Part shown: positions 1 to 7,592 of the stretch, piece after piece
How positions within the stretch are numbered: position 1 is the stretch's first letter
How the letters are laid out: the number at the start of each line of letters is the position of its first letter
DNA from: Endozoicomonas sp. SCSIO W0465
GTDB lineage: Bacteria > Pseudomonadota > Gammaproteobacteria > Pseudomonadales > Endozoicomonadaceae
Assembly (NCBI RefSeq): GCF_023716865.1
Contig: NZ_CP092417.1
Location: forward strand, 1 to 37,500
Direction of reading: 5' to 3'
DNA: 37,500 nt
Program-made: the position numbers and the translations under genes
The notes under the pieces: generated by a model
What the model was told of the DNA's origin: nothing
Seen by the model: the letters and a program-made list of their open reading frames with translations, nothing else
Database searches by the model: none

Positions 1-183
1 CACAGATTGCTTGTTATTCAGTTTACCCACAGGAAGATCATAGGTTTATTGCCTTTCATAAACCGGGCTGTCCACAGTTAAAAAGGCAGAAAAATATTCC
101 GGGTTAAACTGATTTGTTCTTATAAATGCTTGATTAGTAAAGATAAATTCAAGAAAGGCGCATAATATGAGCGATGGCCGGTA

Positions 184-192
184 TGTGGATAA
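184..192 (-). promoter_or_regulatory. perfect DnaA box
   Basis: TGTGGATAA is the exact reverse complement of the consensus TTATCCACA. It lies about 200 bp upstream of the dnaA start, so it could act in origin firing, in dnaA autoregulation, or in both. Confidence 0.7.
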
Positions 193-296
193 CTTTTACC
201 AAAAAGGATACAATCCTCTTTTATCCAGCCAACCTTGATTTCATACCTGAAGGTCTTTAGCAGGCTGTCTGACCGGCTTCAGTGATACCCGTATCA

Positions 297-324
297 GATC
301 TTGATCCTGATCCTGATCCTGATC
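297..324. repeat. GATC hexamer repeat (five Dam-type sites at 6-bp spacing)
   Basis: GATC occurs at 297, 303, 309, 315 and 321, exactly every 6 bp, through a TGATCC-like hexamer repeat. GATC is the Dam methylation site and, when hemimethylated, a SeqA target in enterobacteria. Whether this organism has Dam or SeqA cannot be seen here. The position between the DnaA box and the dnaA start suits replication-coupled control, but this is inference. Confidence 0.75.
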
Positions 325-331
325 TATTTAT

Positions 332-384
332 GGAGAGCAGGAGAGCAGGAGAACAGGAGAGCAAGACAGTAGGAGAGTAGGAGA
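332..384 (+). repeat. 8-bp tandem repeat carrying the dnaA ribosome-binding site
   Basis: Units of consensus GGAGAGCA run in perfect 8-bp phase at 332, 340, 348, 356, 364, 372 and 380, ending directly at the dnaA ATG at 385. The unit at 364 (AGACAGTA) is the most degenerate. Most units contain a Shine-Dalgarno-like GGAG; the one at 372-375 is 9 nt from the ATG and is the best placed. The tract is almost pure purine. Confidence 0.8.
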
Positions 385-2079
385 ATGCCTGTGCCCCTTG
401 AGCTATGGCAAAAATGCATCAATATCTTGCAGGATGAGCTGTCTTCCCAGCAGTTCAATACCTGGATTCGTCCTTTGAAAGTGATGGGGGATGAACACGA
501 CCTGTGTTTGTTGGCTCCCAACCGGTTTGTTGCCGACTGGGTGAAAGAAAAGTTTTTACCACGAATCGAAGAGATTCTGGATGAACTGTCTGATGGTGAT
601 TCGCCAGCGGTAGCGTTGGCGGTTTCTAATCGCCGACCACCCTCACTGAGCAAGCGACCAGTACGTCCAAGAGAGCTTCAGCCAAGAGAGCTTCAGCCAA
701 GAGAGCTTCAGCCAAGAGAGCTTCAGGCAGGAGAGCCTCGGCCAGGAGAAGCGCTGCCCGCTGCAACCGTATCCGTTTCGGAGAAACCCGTTGAGAACCC
801 GCTTAAACAGGCGGCTATTGAGCGTTCAGTAGTCACCCATGAGCTGGTATCTTCACTGCCGGTTGCGCAGGACAATACACCTGAGCCCGATCTGGTGTCT
901 GAGCCAATCAGCTCAAGTATCCCCCAGGATGATGACTCCAGACCAACGGAGGAACTTTCTCAGATTAAGGTCAATCCGTTGAAAGAGCCGGTGAGTGATG
1001 CGTCTGAAGAGCCGGTAACGTCTGCTCGGCAGGTTGAAGTAGAAGGTTCTATCAAACATCACAGCTCCCTTAATACGGGTTTCACGTTTGAAACGTTTGT
1101 TGAGGGTAAGTCAAACCAGTTGGCGCTCGCAGCAGCCCGACAGGTGGCAGAAAACCCCGGTGCTTCCTATAACCCACTGTTCTTATACGGCGGTGTAGGT
1201 TTGGGTAAAACGCACTTGATGCATGCGGTGGGTAATTTCCTGGTTAAACAGAACCGTAGTGCCAGGGTTGTTTATCTGCACTCCGAACGCTTTGTTGCGG
1301 ATATGGTGAAAGCACTGCAGTTGAATGCCATTAATGACTTCAAAAAGTATTACCGTTCGGTTGATGCTTTACTGATTGACGATATCCAGTTCTTTGCCGG
1401 TAAAGAGCGCTCACAAGAAGAGTTTTTCCACACGTTCAATGCGTTGCTTGAAGGTGGTCAGCAGATGATTCTGACCTGTGACCGTTATCCAAAAGAGATC
1501 AGTGGCGTTGAGGAACGTCTGAAGTCTCGCTTCGGCTGGGGGTTAACGGTAGCCGTCGAACCACCTGAGTTGGAAACCCGGGTGGCTATTCTGATGAAAA
1601 AAGCGGAGCAACAGAAAGTGGAGCTTCCCCATGAAGCTGCCTTCTTTATTGCTCAGAGAATTCGGTCAAATGTTCGTGAACTGGAAGGTGCTCTGAAGCG
1701 GGTGATTGCCAGTGCTCACTTTATGGGACGCCGTATTGATATTGATCTGATCCGCGAGTCCCTGAAAGACCTGTTGGCTTTACAGGATAAACAGGTCAGT
1801 ATAGATAATATTCAACGAACGGTTGCTGAGTATTTCAAGATAAAGGTGGCTGATATTTTATCCAAGCGTCGCAGTCGTTCGGTGGCAAGGCCAAGGCAAA
1901 TCGCCATGGCACTCTCGAAAGAGTTGACCAGTCATAGCTTACCGGAGATTGGTGATGCCTATGGCGGACGGGACCATACCACCGTTCTTCACGCCTGCCG
2001 TAAAGTAAAAGAACTGGTCGAAGTGGATAACGAGATCAAAAGCGATTACAAAAATCTGTTGCGCTCTCTGACGAGTTAA
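385..2079 (+). CDS. dnaA: Chromosomal replication initiator protein DnaA
   Basis: DnaA is the AAA+ ATPase that binds DnaA boxes, melts oriC and helps load the DnaB helicase. The 564 residues exceed the usual ~450-520. Domain I (1-85, starts MPVPLELWQKC) is typical. The linker domain II is unusually long (about 86-230) and contains four identical PRELQ pentapeptides at 95-114. The AAA+ domain has Walker A GGVGLGKTH (269-277) and Walker B LLIDDIQF (D332, D333). The C-terminal DnaA-box-binding signature GGRDHTTV lies at 527-534. The ATG at 385 follows a GGAG-rich repeat. dnaN follows after 63 bp in the classical dnaA-dnaN-recF-gyrB order. The assignment is certain; the linker expansion is the only oddity. 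Confidence 0.98.
   Translation: MPVPLELWQKCINILQDELSSQQFNTWIRPLKVMGDEHDLCLLAPNRFVADWVKEKFLPRIEEILDELSDGDSPAVALAVSNRRPPSLSKRPVRPRELQPRELQPRELQPRELQAGEPRPGEALPAATVSVSEKPVENPLKQAAIERSVVTHELVSSLPVAQDNTPEPDLVSEPISSSIPQDDDSRPTEELSQIKVNPLKEPVSDASEEPVTSARQVEVEGSIKHHSSLNTGFTFETFVEGKSNQLALAAARQVAENPGASYNPLFLYGGVGLGKTHLMHAVGNFLVKQNRSARVVYLHSERFVADMVKALQLNAINDFKKYYRSVDALLIDDIQFFAGKERSQEEFFHTFNALLEGGQQMILTCDRYPKEISGVEERLKSRFGWGLTVAVEPPELETRVAILMKKAEQQKVELPHEAAFFIAQRIRSNVRELEGALKRVIASAHFMGRRIDIDLIRESLKDLLALQDKQVSIDNIQRTVAEYFKIKVADILSKRRSRSVARPRQIAMALSKELTSHSLPEIGDAYGGRDHTTVLHACRKVKELVEVDNEIKSDYKNLLRSLTS
667..726 (+). repeat. 4 x 15-bp tandem repeat inside dnaA (PRELQ x4)
   Basis: Four identical copies of the 15-mer CCAAGAGAGCTTCAG run head to tail and encode PRELQ four times (residues 95-114) in the DnaA linker. 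A decayed continuation, AGEPRPGEA, follows. DNA-level identity points to recent slippage expansion and possible length variation between strains. Confidence 0.9.
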
Positions 2080-2100
2080 TTTCCACCCAATTCAACCTGA

Positions 2101-2122
2101 TAAAAAGGTGGATACCTTTTTA
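2101..2122 (+). terminator. Hairpin between dnaA and dnaN
   Basis: TAAAAAGGT and ACCTTTTTA form a perfect 9-bp stem around a GGAT loop. The stem is AT-rich and there is no T-tract beyond its own arm, so it is a weak terminator or attenuator at best. It ends 20 nt before the dnaN start and could instead affect dnaN translation. Confidence 0.4.
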
Positions 2123-2142
2123 TCCCAAGAGAAAGGAAAGCG

Positions 2143-3246
2143 ATGAAATTTACCATTAATCGGGAAGCATTACTTAAGCCACTTCAGCTGGTTGCCGGCG
2201 TGGTTGAGCGCAGACAGACGCTGCCGGTATTGTCGAATGTGTTGATGGTCGTCGATGGAGATCAGCTCTCTTTAACCGGTACCGACCTGGAAGTTGAACT
2301 GGTTGGTCGGGTAGCCCCTGAGGATGTTGCTGAAGCCGGAGAGATTACGGTGCCGGCCAGAAAGCTGATGGATATCTGTAAGTCTCTGCCTGAAAATACC
2401 ATGATTGAGGTGCGTCAGGATGATCAGAGAATCAAGGTAAAGGCTGGCCGATCCCGTTTTACTCTTTCCACTCTACCGGCGAGTGAGTTTCCCAGTATTG
2501 AAGAAGAGGCCGGATCCGTATCCTTTACGGTTGGTCAGGCCCGTCTTCGTCGCCTGATTGATCGTACCGGCTTTGCCATGGCTCAGCAGGATGTTCGCTA
2601 CTATCTGAACGGTATGTTGCTGGAAGTCAGCCAGAACTGTCTCCGTGCCGTAGCTACCGATGGCCACCGCCTGGCCATGTGCAGTGTCGATGCCGATATC
2701 AACCAGCAGGAAAAGCATCAGGTTATCGTACCCCGTAAAGGCATTCTTGAGATGGCTCGTTTGCTGACTGAAGGCGATGAGAGTGTTCATATTTCACTTG
2801 GTGCGAATCATATCCGTGCCAAAACCGGTGACTTTATGTTTACCTCAAAACTGGTCGACGGTAAGTTCCCTGACTATGAGCGGGTCATCCCTAAGGGTGG
2901 CAACAAGATCATCGTTGGTGAGCGTCAGGAGCTGCGTCAGGCATTTCAGCGCGCTTCTATTCTTTCCAACGAGAAATACCGGGGTATCCGTTTGATCCTT
3001 TCTGACGGCCAGCTTAAGGTTATCGCTAATAACCCGGAGCAGGAAGAGGCAGAAGAAGAGTTGAGTCTGGCTTATCACGGTGACTCAATGGAGATTGGCT
3101 TTAACGTCAGCTACCTGCTGGATGTGCTTTCTGTTCTTTCTGGTGATTCCATCAAGATGACGCTCTCAGACCCTAACAGCAGTGCACTTCTTGAGGAGTC
3201 AGAGTCTGGTGACTCCACCTATGTTGTGATGCCCATGAGGCTGTAA
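2143..3246 (+). CDS. dnaN: DNA polymerase III beta subunit (sliding clamp)
   Basis: DnaN forms the ring-shaped dimer that holds polymerase III on DNA and recruits many repair and replication partners. The 367 residues match the family (E. coli 366), with the expected N-terminus MKFTINREALLKPL and the C-terminal end YVVMPMRL. Each clamp protomer has three repeated domains, which fits the full length seen here. The ATG at 2143 is preceded by a purine-rich AAGGAAAG. The gene sits 63 bp after dnaA and about 107 bp before recF, in the conserved origin operon. Confidence 0.98.
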   Translation: MKFTINREALLKPLQLVAGVVERRQTLPVLSNVLMVVDGDQLSLTGTDLEVELVGRVAPEDVAEAGEITVPARKLMDICKSLPENTMIEVRQDDQRIKVKAGRSRFTLSTLPASEFPSIEEEAGSVSFTVGQARLRRLIDRTGFAMAQQDVRYYLNGMLLEVSQNCLRAVATDGHRLAMCSVDADINQQEKHQVIVPRKGILEMARLLTEGDESVHISLGANHIRAKTGDFMFTSKLVDGKFPDYERVIPKGGNKIIVGERQELRQAFQRASILSNEKYRGIRLILSDGQLKVIANNPEQEEAEEELSLAYHGDSMEIGFNVSYLLDVLSVLSGDSIKMTLSDPNSSALLEESESGDSTYVVMPMRL

Positions 3247-3269
3247 CAGGCTGTCGGTAGTAGTCGTCC

Positions 3270-3300
3270 GTGGCTGATGTTAGCTAGCCTCATCAGCCAC
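3270..3300. repeat. Inverted repeat in the dnaN-recF gap
   Basis: GTGGCTGATG (3270-3279) and CATCAGCCAC (3291-3300) form a perfect 10-bp stem with an 11-nt loop. A second GC-rich hairpin, GCCCGG/CCGGGC, follows at 3313-3327. There is no T-tract, so this is not a standard terminator. It may moderate read-through from dnaN to recF or stabilise the dnaN 3' end. Confidence 0.55.
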
Positions 3301-3353
3301 TTGCCTGTCCCGGCCCGGCTCCCGGGCTATTCAGGCTCGGAAATAAACAGAAT

Positions 3354-4499
3354 ATGATCCAACAGCTCTCCATAACCGATATTAGAAACCTTACCTCTGT
3401 TTCGATTAAACCGTCCCCTTCTGTAAATGTGTTCTATGGGCTTAATGGCAGTGGAAAAACCAGTGTGCTCGAGGCTATACATATTCTCGGGATTGCCCGA
3501 TCATTTCGTACTACCAGGATCAAACCGGTGATCCATCGTGATGCCGAGGTTTGCACGGTCTTTGGTCGTTTAGGTGTGACATCAGGATCAATACCCGTAG
3601 GTGTTTCCAGAAATCTTAGGGATGAAACGCTACAGATCCGGGTAGCGGGTGAAAACCTGAAGTCCACATCAGAGCTTGCCAGGTTGTTACCATTACAGGT
3701 GATCAATCCGGATACCTTTCGTCTGCTTGAAGGCTCCCCAAAGCTGAGAAGAAACTTTATTGATTGGGGAGTGTTTCACGTGAAACATAAGGACTTTTTT
3801 CCATTATGGAAACGTATGCAGAAAGCGCTGAAACAGCGGAACAGTCTGCTCCGTCATGGTAGAATTAACAGTTCAGAATTGACCTCATGGAACATAGAGT
3901 TTGAAAAAGCGGCCAATGCAATTGATCTGTTACGCAGCAATTATATTCAGAAACTGATCCCGGTCTTCAATCAGGTGCTTTGTGAATTGGCAGATCTGGA
4001 TAATCTTTCTATCCAATATTATCGGGGTTGGGATAAAGAGAGAGCGCTGCATGAAGTGCTCAATAGTGGATTGGCAAGAGATGCGCAAACGGGCTATACC
4101 CATGCTGGGCCACAGCGGGCAGATTTAAGAATTCGGATGGGCAAAGGCAGTGCGGTTGATATCCTCTCCCGAGGTCAATTAAAACTGGTGGTCTGTGCAC
4201 TGAAACTCGCTCAGGGCTTTCTGTATAAAGAGCTGCAAAACAAGCAGTGTCTATTCCTGGTCGATGACCTGCCATCAGAACTGGATATTCCTAATCGACA
4301 AAAACTGTGTCGATTATTTCAAAAAATGAACTGCCAGACCTTCATCACTTGTGTTGAGAAGGAGGCATTGGCAAATTGCTGGTTGCCTGAAACGGAAGTA
4401 AAAATGTTTCACGTGAAACATGGGCAAATTACATTGGATGATAACCCTGGTCAGCAAAGTATTCGCCGGGCTGAGTCTTTGGAGATAGAGCATGAGTGA
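3354..4499 (+). CDS. recF: DNA replication and repair protein RecF
   Basis: RecF is an SMC-like ABC ATPase that, with RecO and RecR, loads RecA at single-strand gaps and stalled forks. Walker A is GLNGSGKT (29-36), and the C-terminal ABC signature region SRGQLKLVVCALKLAQG and Walker B-like LFLVDDLPSELD are present. The 381 residues are slightly longer than the usual ~360-370. The gene carries two perfect parS palindromes that encode the same peptide FHVKH, at residues 141-145 and 352-356, so part of the codon choice is probably fixed by the DNA-binding site. The last bases overlap the gyrB start by 8 bp, suggesting translational coupling. Confidence 0.97.
   Translation: MIQQLSITDIRNLTSVSIKPSPSVNVFYGLNGSGKTSVLEAIHILGIARSFRTTRIKPVIHRDAEVCTVFGRLGVTSGSIPVGVSRNLRDETLQIRVAGENLKSTSELARLLPLQVINPDTFRLLEGSPKLRRNFIDWGVFHVKHKDFFPLWKRMQKALKQRNSLLRHGRINSSELTSWNIEFEKAANAIDLLRSNYIQKLIPVFNQVLCELADLDNLSIQYYRGWDKERALHEVLNSGLARDAQTGYTHAGPQRADLRIRMGKGSAVDILSRGQLKLVVCALKLAQGFLYKELQNKQCLFLVDDLPSELDIPNRQKLCRLFQKMNCQTFITCVEKEALANCWLPETEVKMFHVKHGQITLDDNPGQQSIRRAESLEIEHE
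3772..3787. promoter_or_regulatory. parS: parS centromere site 1 (inside recF)
   Basis: TGTTTCACGTGAAACA is a perfect 16-bp palindrome matching the bacterial parS consensus bound by ParB/Spo0J. It lies within recF and encodes part of VFHVKH (140-145). parA and parB are in this window at 33517-35220. Confidence 0.92.
4405..4420. promoter_or_regulatory. parS: parS centromere site 2 (inside recF)
   Basis: This is a second identical copy of TGTTTCACGTGAAACA, 633 bp after the first and in the same reading phase, encoding part of MFHVKH (351-356). Two closely spaced sites near the origin are typical of a ParB loading centre. Confidence 0.92.
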
Positions 4500-6906
4500 A
4501 CAAAACTACGACGCATCCAATATCAAGGTCCTCAAGGGCCTGGATGCTGTCCGCAAGCGCCCGGGGATGTACATTGGTGATACTGATGATGGTACCGGTC
4601 TGCACCATATGGTGTTTGAGGTGGTTGATAACTCCATTGATGAAGCACTGGCAGGGTACTGTGATAAGATTTCTGTCATTATTCACCCGGATGAGTCCAT
4701 CACCGTTAAGGACAATGGTCGCGGTATTCCTGTGGATATCCATGAGGAAGAGGGTGTCTCTGCTGCAGAAGTGATCATGACGGTGCTTCATGCCGGTGGT
4801 AAGTTTGATGATAATACCTATAAGGTATCCGGTGGATTACACGGTGTTGGTGTGTCTGTGGTTAATGCGCTGTCCAGTCAGCTGAAACTGACCATCCGCC
4901 GCCATGGCAAGGTTCATCAGCAGATGTACCATCAAGGGGTTCCGGAAGAGCCGTTAAAGGTGATTGGTGAAACGGATGCGACCGGAACTGAGCTGCACTT
5001 TATCCCTTCCCCTGAGACCTTCTCAAATATCCAGTTCAGTTATGACATTCTGGCCAAGCGCCTGCGTGAACTCTCATTCCTGAATTCAGGCGTGTATATC
5101 CAGCTGACGGATGAGCGCACCGGAAAGGTAGATGACTTCAAATACGATGGAGGTCTGAAGGCTTTTGTTGAACATTTGAACCAGAATAAAACCACCATCA
5201 ATAAAGTCTTCCACTTTGAAATCACCCGGGATGACGGTATTGGTGTTGAAGTGGCCATGCAGTGGAATGACAGCTTCCAGGAAGGGGTGTTCTGTTTTAC
5301 CAACAACATACCTCAGCGAGATGGTGGAACGCACCTGGCCGGCTTCCGCGCGGCGCTGACACGAAGTCTGAACGGCTATATCGAGCGGGAAGGTTTCCAA
5401 AAGACGGCTAAGGTCGCTACGTCTGGTGACGATGCCCGTGAAGGTTTGACGGCGATTATCTCTGTCAAAGTGCCGGACCCTAAATTCTCCTCCCAGACCA
5501 AAGATAAGCTGGTGTCCTCCGAGGTGAAAACTGCGGTAGAGCAGGAGATGGGCAAATACCTGGCAGACTATCTGATCGAAAACCCTCAGGAAGCCAAAGC
5601 GGTTGTCGGTAAGATGCTGGATGCAGCCAGGGCCCGTGAAGCGGCCCGTAAGGCACGGGAAATGACCCGCCGTAAAGGTGCCCTGGATATTGCCGGATTG
5701 CCCGGCAAACTGGCGGACTGCCAGGAGAAAGACCCGGCACTTTCTGAACTCTACATAGTGGAGGGTGACTCGGCGGGTGGGTCCGCCAAGCAGGGCCGTA
5801 ACCGGAAGACTCAGGCGATCCTGCCACTCAAAGGCAAGATTCTGAACGTTGAGAAAGCCCGCTTTGACAAGATGCTGTCCTCTCAGGAAGTGGGAACCCT
5901 GATTACGGCCCTGGGGTGTGGTATCGGTCGTACGGAGTTCAATATTGAAAAGCTCCGCTACCACAACATCATTATCATGACCGATGCGGATGTGGATGGA
6001 TCTCACATCCGTACACTGCTGCTGACCTTTTTCTTCCGGCAGATGCCTGAGCTGATTGAAAATGGTTACATCTATATTGCTCAGCCACCACTGTACAAGG
6101 TCAAGCGCGGGAAGCAGGAGCAGTATCTGAAAGATGATGGTGCACTGGACGGTTACCTGACCCAGTCAGCGCTGGAGAATGCCAGTCTGCATGTTAATGA
6201 CAATGCACCCGGGATCAGTGATCAGCCACTGGAAGATCTGGTGAAAGAGTTCAGAAACGTCCATAAGCTGGCTGACAAGCTGTCTCGTATTTACCCGGTC
6301 GCAGTGCTTCGTGAAATGATTTATATGCCAGAAGTCACCACGCAAAGCCTGGCTGATAAAAACGTCATGGAGTCCTGGGTTGCCCGGCTGAGTGAAAAAA
6401 TTGAAAATTTGAAAGCCGCCGGTAGTACCATGACGTTCTCTGTCGAAGAAGACCGGGAACTCAATGTCTGGCTGCCCAAAGTGACGATTATTGCCCACGG
6501 TGTCGATAGTCACTACCGCTGGAATGCTGACTTCTTCTCTTCTGCTAACTATGGAAAGATCGTATCTCTGGGTAATAAATTGCAGGGGTTGATCGAGGAT
6601 GGTGCCTTTATCCAGAAAGGGGAGCGTAAAAAGGACGTATCTTCTTTCGAAGAAGCTCTTGACTGGCTGATGAGTGAATCCACCAAGCGTCACTATATCC
6701 AGCGCTATAAAGGACTGGGTGAGATGAACCCGGATCAGTTGTGGGAAACCACCATGGACCCTGATGTACGCCGGATGCTGAAGGTAACCATTGAAGATGC
6801 TATCGCTGCTGACCAGATCTTCAACACGCTGATGGGGGATCATGTGGAACCCCGTAGAGAGTTTATCGAAAGTAATGCGCTGAATGTTGCCAATCTCGAT
6901 ATTTAA
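4492..6906 (+). CDS. gyrB: DNA gyrase subunit B
   Basis: GyrB is the ATPase and TOPRIM subunit of DNA gyrase (A2B2), which introduces negative supercoils and relieves stress ahead of forks. At 804 residues it is the long gammaproteobacterial form. The GHKL ATP site is seen as EVVDNSIDEALAG (43-55) and GGLHGVGVSVVNALS. The TOPRIM metal site is seen as EGDSAGGSAKQ (424-434) and DADVDGSH (498-505). The C-terminal GyrA-interacting motif QRYKGLGEMNPDQLW starts at 737. The extra domain between TOPRIM and tail, as in E. coli, is present. The ATG follows GGAGATAGAGC and overlaps the recF end. A strong terminator follows. Confidence 0.98.
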   Translation: MSEQNYDASNIKVLKGLDAVRKRPGMYIGDTDDGTGLHHMVFEVVDNSIDEALAGYCDKISVIIHPDESITVKDNGRGIPVDIHEEEGVSAAEVIMTVLHAGGKFDDNTYKVSGGLHGVGVSVVNALSSQLKLTIRRHGKVHQQMYHQGVPEEPLKVIGETDATGTELHFIPSPETFSNIQFSYDILAKRLRELSFLNSGVYIQLTDERTGKVDDFKYDGGLKAFVEHLNQNKTTINKVFHFEITRDDGIGVEVAMQWNDSFQEGVFCFTNNIPQRDGGTHLAGFRAALTRSLNGYIEREGFQKTAKVATSGDDAREGLTAIISVKVPDPKFSSQTKDKLVSSEVKTAVEQEMGKYLADYLIENPQEAKAVVGKMLDAARAREAARKAREMTRRKGALDIAGLPGKLADCQEKDPALSELYIVEGDSAGGSAKQGRNRKTQAILPLKGKILNVEKARFDKMLSSQEVGTLITALGCGIGRTEFNIEKLRYHNIIIMTDADVDGSHIRTLLLTFFFRQMPELIENGYIYIAQPPLYKVKRGKQEQYLKDDGALDGYLTQSALENASLHVNDNAPGISDQPLEDLVKEFRNVHKLADKLSRIYPVAVLREMIYMPEVTTQSLADKNVMESWVARLSEKIENLKAAGSTMTFSVEEDRELNVWLPKVTIIAHGVDSHYRWNADFFSSANYGKIVSLGNKLQGLIEDGAFIQKGERKKDVSSFEEALDWLMSESTKRHYIQRYKGLGEMNPDQLWETTMDPDVRRMLKVTIEDAIAADQIFNTLMGDHVEPRREFIESNALNVANLDI

Positions 6907-6915
6907 TGCAATCCA

Positions 6916-6942
6916 GTGCCGGTCTTAACCGGCACATTTTTT
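6916..6942 (+). terminator. Rho-independent terminator after gyrB
   Basis: GTGCCGG (6916-6922), loop TCTTAA and CCGGCAC (6929-6935) are followed by A and six T. It closes the dnaA-gyrB group and shows that the GTG at 6916, in frame with gmhA, is not a real start. Confidence 0.9.
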
Positions 6943-6969
6943 GATTCTCATCTCATCAGGTACTCTGTA

Positions 6970-7554
6970 ATGTCTTCAGAATTTAAAGCCATTGTTCGAC
7001 AGGAGCTGGAAGAAGCGGCGGTTGTGCTGAACCGGTTCCTGGATGATGAAGCCAATCTTGAGTCCATCGATCATGCTGCTCAGCTATTGTCTGAGTGTTT
7101 TAAAGCCGGTGGCAAAGTGCTTTCCTGTGGTAATGGCGGTTCCCATTGTGATGCTATGCACTTTGCTGAGGAGCTGACCGGACGTTTCCGGGAAAACCGT
7201 CCTGGTTACGCAGCCATTGCCATTTCCGATCCCAGTCATATTTCCTGTGTGTCCAACGACTTTGGCTATGAGTATGTCTTCTCACGTTACGTTGAAGCGG
7301 TAGGCAGCGAAGGGGATGTATTGCTGGGTATCAGCACCAGTGGCAATTCCGGGAATATTATCAAGGCGGTAGAAGCGGCCAGGGCAAAAGGGATGAAGGT
7401 GGTTCTTCTCTCAGGCAAAGATGGCGGCAAGATGGCGGGTATGGCGGATGTCGAAATTCGTGTGCCTCACTTTGGTTATGCTGATCGGATTCAGGAAGTC
7501 CATATTAAGGCTATCCACATTATGATTCAGCTTATTGAAAAGTATATGGAATAA
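6970..7554 (+). CDS. gmhA: Phosphoheptose isomerase (sedoheptulose 7-phosphate isomerase)
   Basis: GmhA converts sedoheptulose 7-phosphate to D-glycero-D-manno-heptose 7-phosphate, the first step of ADP-heptose synthesis for the LPS inner core. The protein is a single SIS domain very close to E. coli GmhA, with blocks such as AGGKVLSCGNGGSHCDAMHF, LLGISTSGNS and VPHFGYADRIQE. The related replication protein DiaA is less similar. The ATG at 6970 gives 194 residues (E. coli 192); an upstream in-frame GTG lies inside the gyrB terminator and is rejected. The pathway partner gmhB lies about 0.8 kb away on the other strand, beyond plsC. Confidence 0.95.
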   Translation: MSSEFKAIVRQELEEAAVVLNRFLDDEANLESIDHAAQLLSECFKAGGKVLSCGNGGSHCDAMHFAEELTGRFRENRPGYAAIAISDPSHISCVSNDFGYEYVFSRYVEAVGSEGDVLLGISTSGNSGNIIKAVEAARAKGMKVVLLSGKDGGKMAGMADVEIRVPHFGYADRIQEVHIKAIHIMIQLIEKYME

Positions 7555-7555
7555 A

Positions 7556-7586
7556 AAAGGCCGGCATAAACTGGCCTTTCTTCTTT
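7556..7586. terminator. Terminator between convergent gmhA and plsC
   Basis: AAAGGCC (7556-7562) pairs with GGCCTTT (7573-7579), with T-rich sequence after the stem on the plus side and an A-rich start that gives T's on the minus strand. It can serve both convergent genes. Confidence 0.8.
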
Positions 7587-7592
7587 ACGCTT

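Larger units (their letters stand above)
1..384. other. oriC: dnaA upstream region, probable part of oriC
   Basis: This 384-base stretch ahead of dnaA has no credible gene. It holds one perfect DnaA box (TGTGGATAA, 184-192), a one-mismatch box (TTACCCACA, 23-31) and weaker ones at 68-76 (CTGTCCACA) and 221-229 (TTATCCAGC). The first bases (CACAG) could be the end of a further box cut by the window edge. An AT-rich stretch at about 76-176 is a candidate unwinding element. A GATC cluster and an 8-bp repeat follow. Origins next to dnaA are common in gammaproteobacteria, so origin function is likely but inferred; the left boundary is not visible. Confidence 0.55.

Noticed and set aside
297..384. 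Repeats before dnaA as a CRISPR or IS remnant
   Set aside because: The units are 6 and 8 bp without spacers; they are simple tandem repeats.
5086..6006. 306-codon open frame on the minus strand inside gyrB
   Set aside because: It is fully antisense to the strongly conserved gyrB and has no recognisable protein features; its composition reflects gyrB codons.
6166..6843. 225-codon minus-strand frame inside gyrB
   Set aside because: Antisense shadow of gyrB with no similarity to a family and no ribosome-binding context.
6916..6969. N-terminal extension of gmhA from GTG 6916
   Set aside because: The segment is the gyrB terminator hairpin and T-run; the E. coli-like protein starts at 6970.
6970..7554. 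DiaA rather than GmhA, given the location near the origin
   Set aside because: Sequence blocks match GmhA almost word for word, including the catalytic-site HFGYADRIQE segment.
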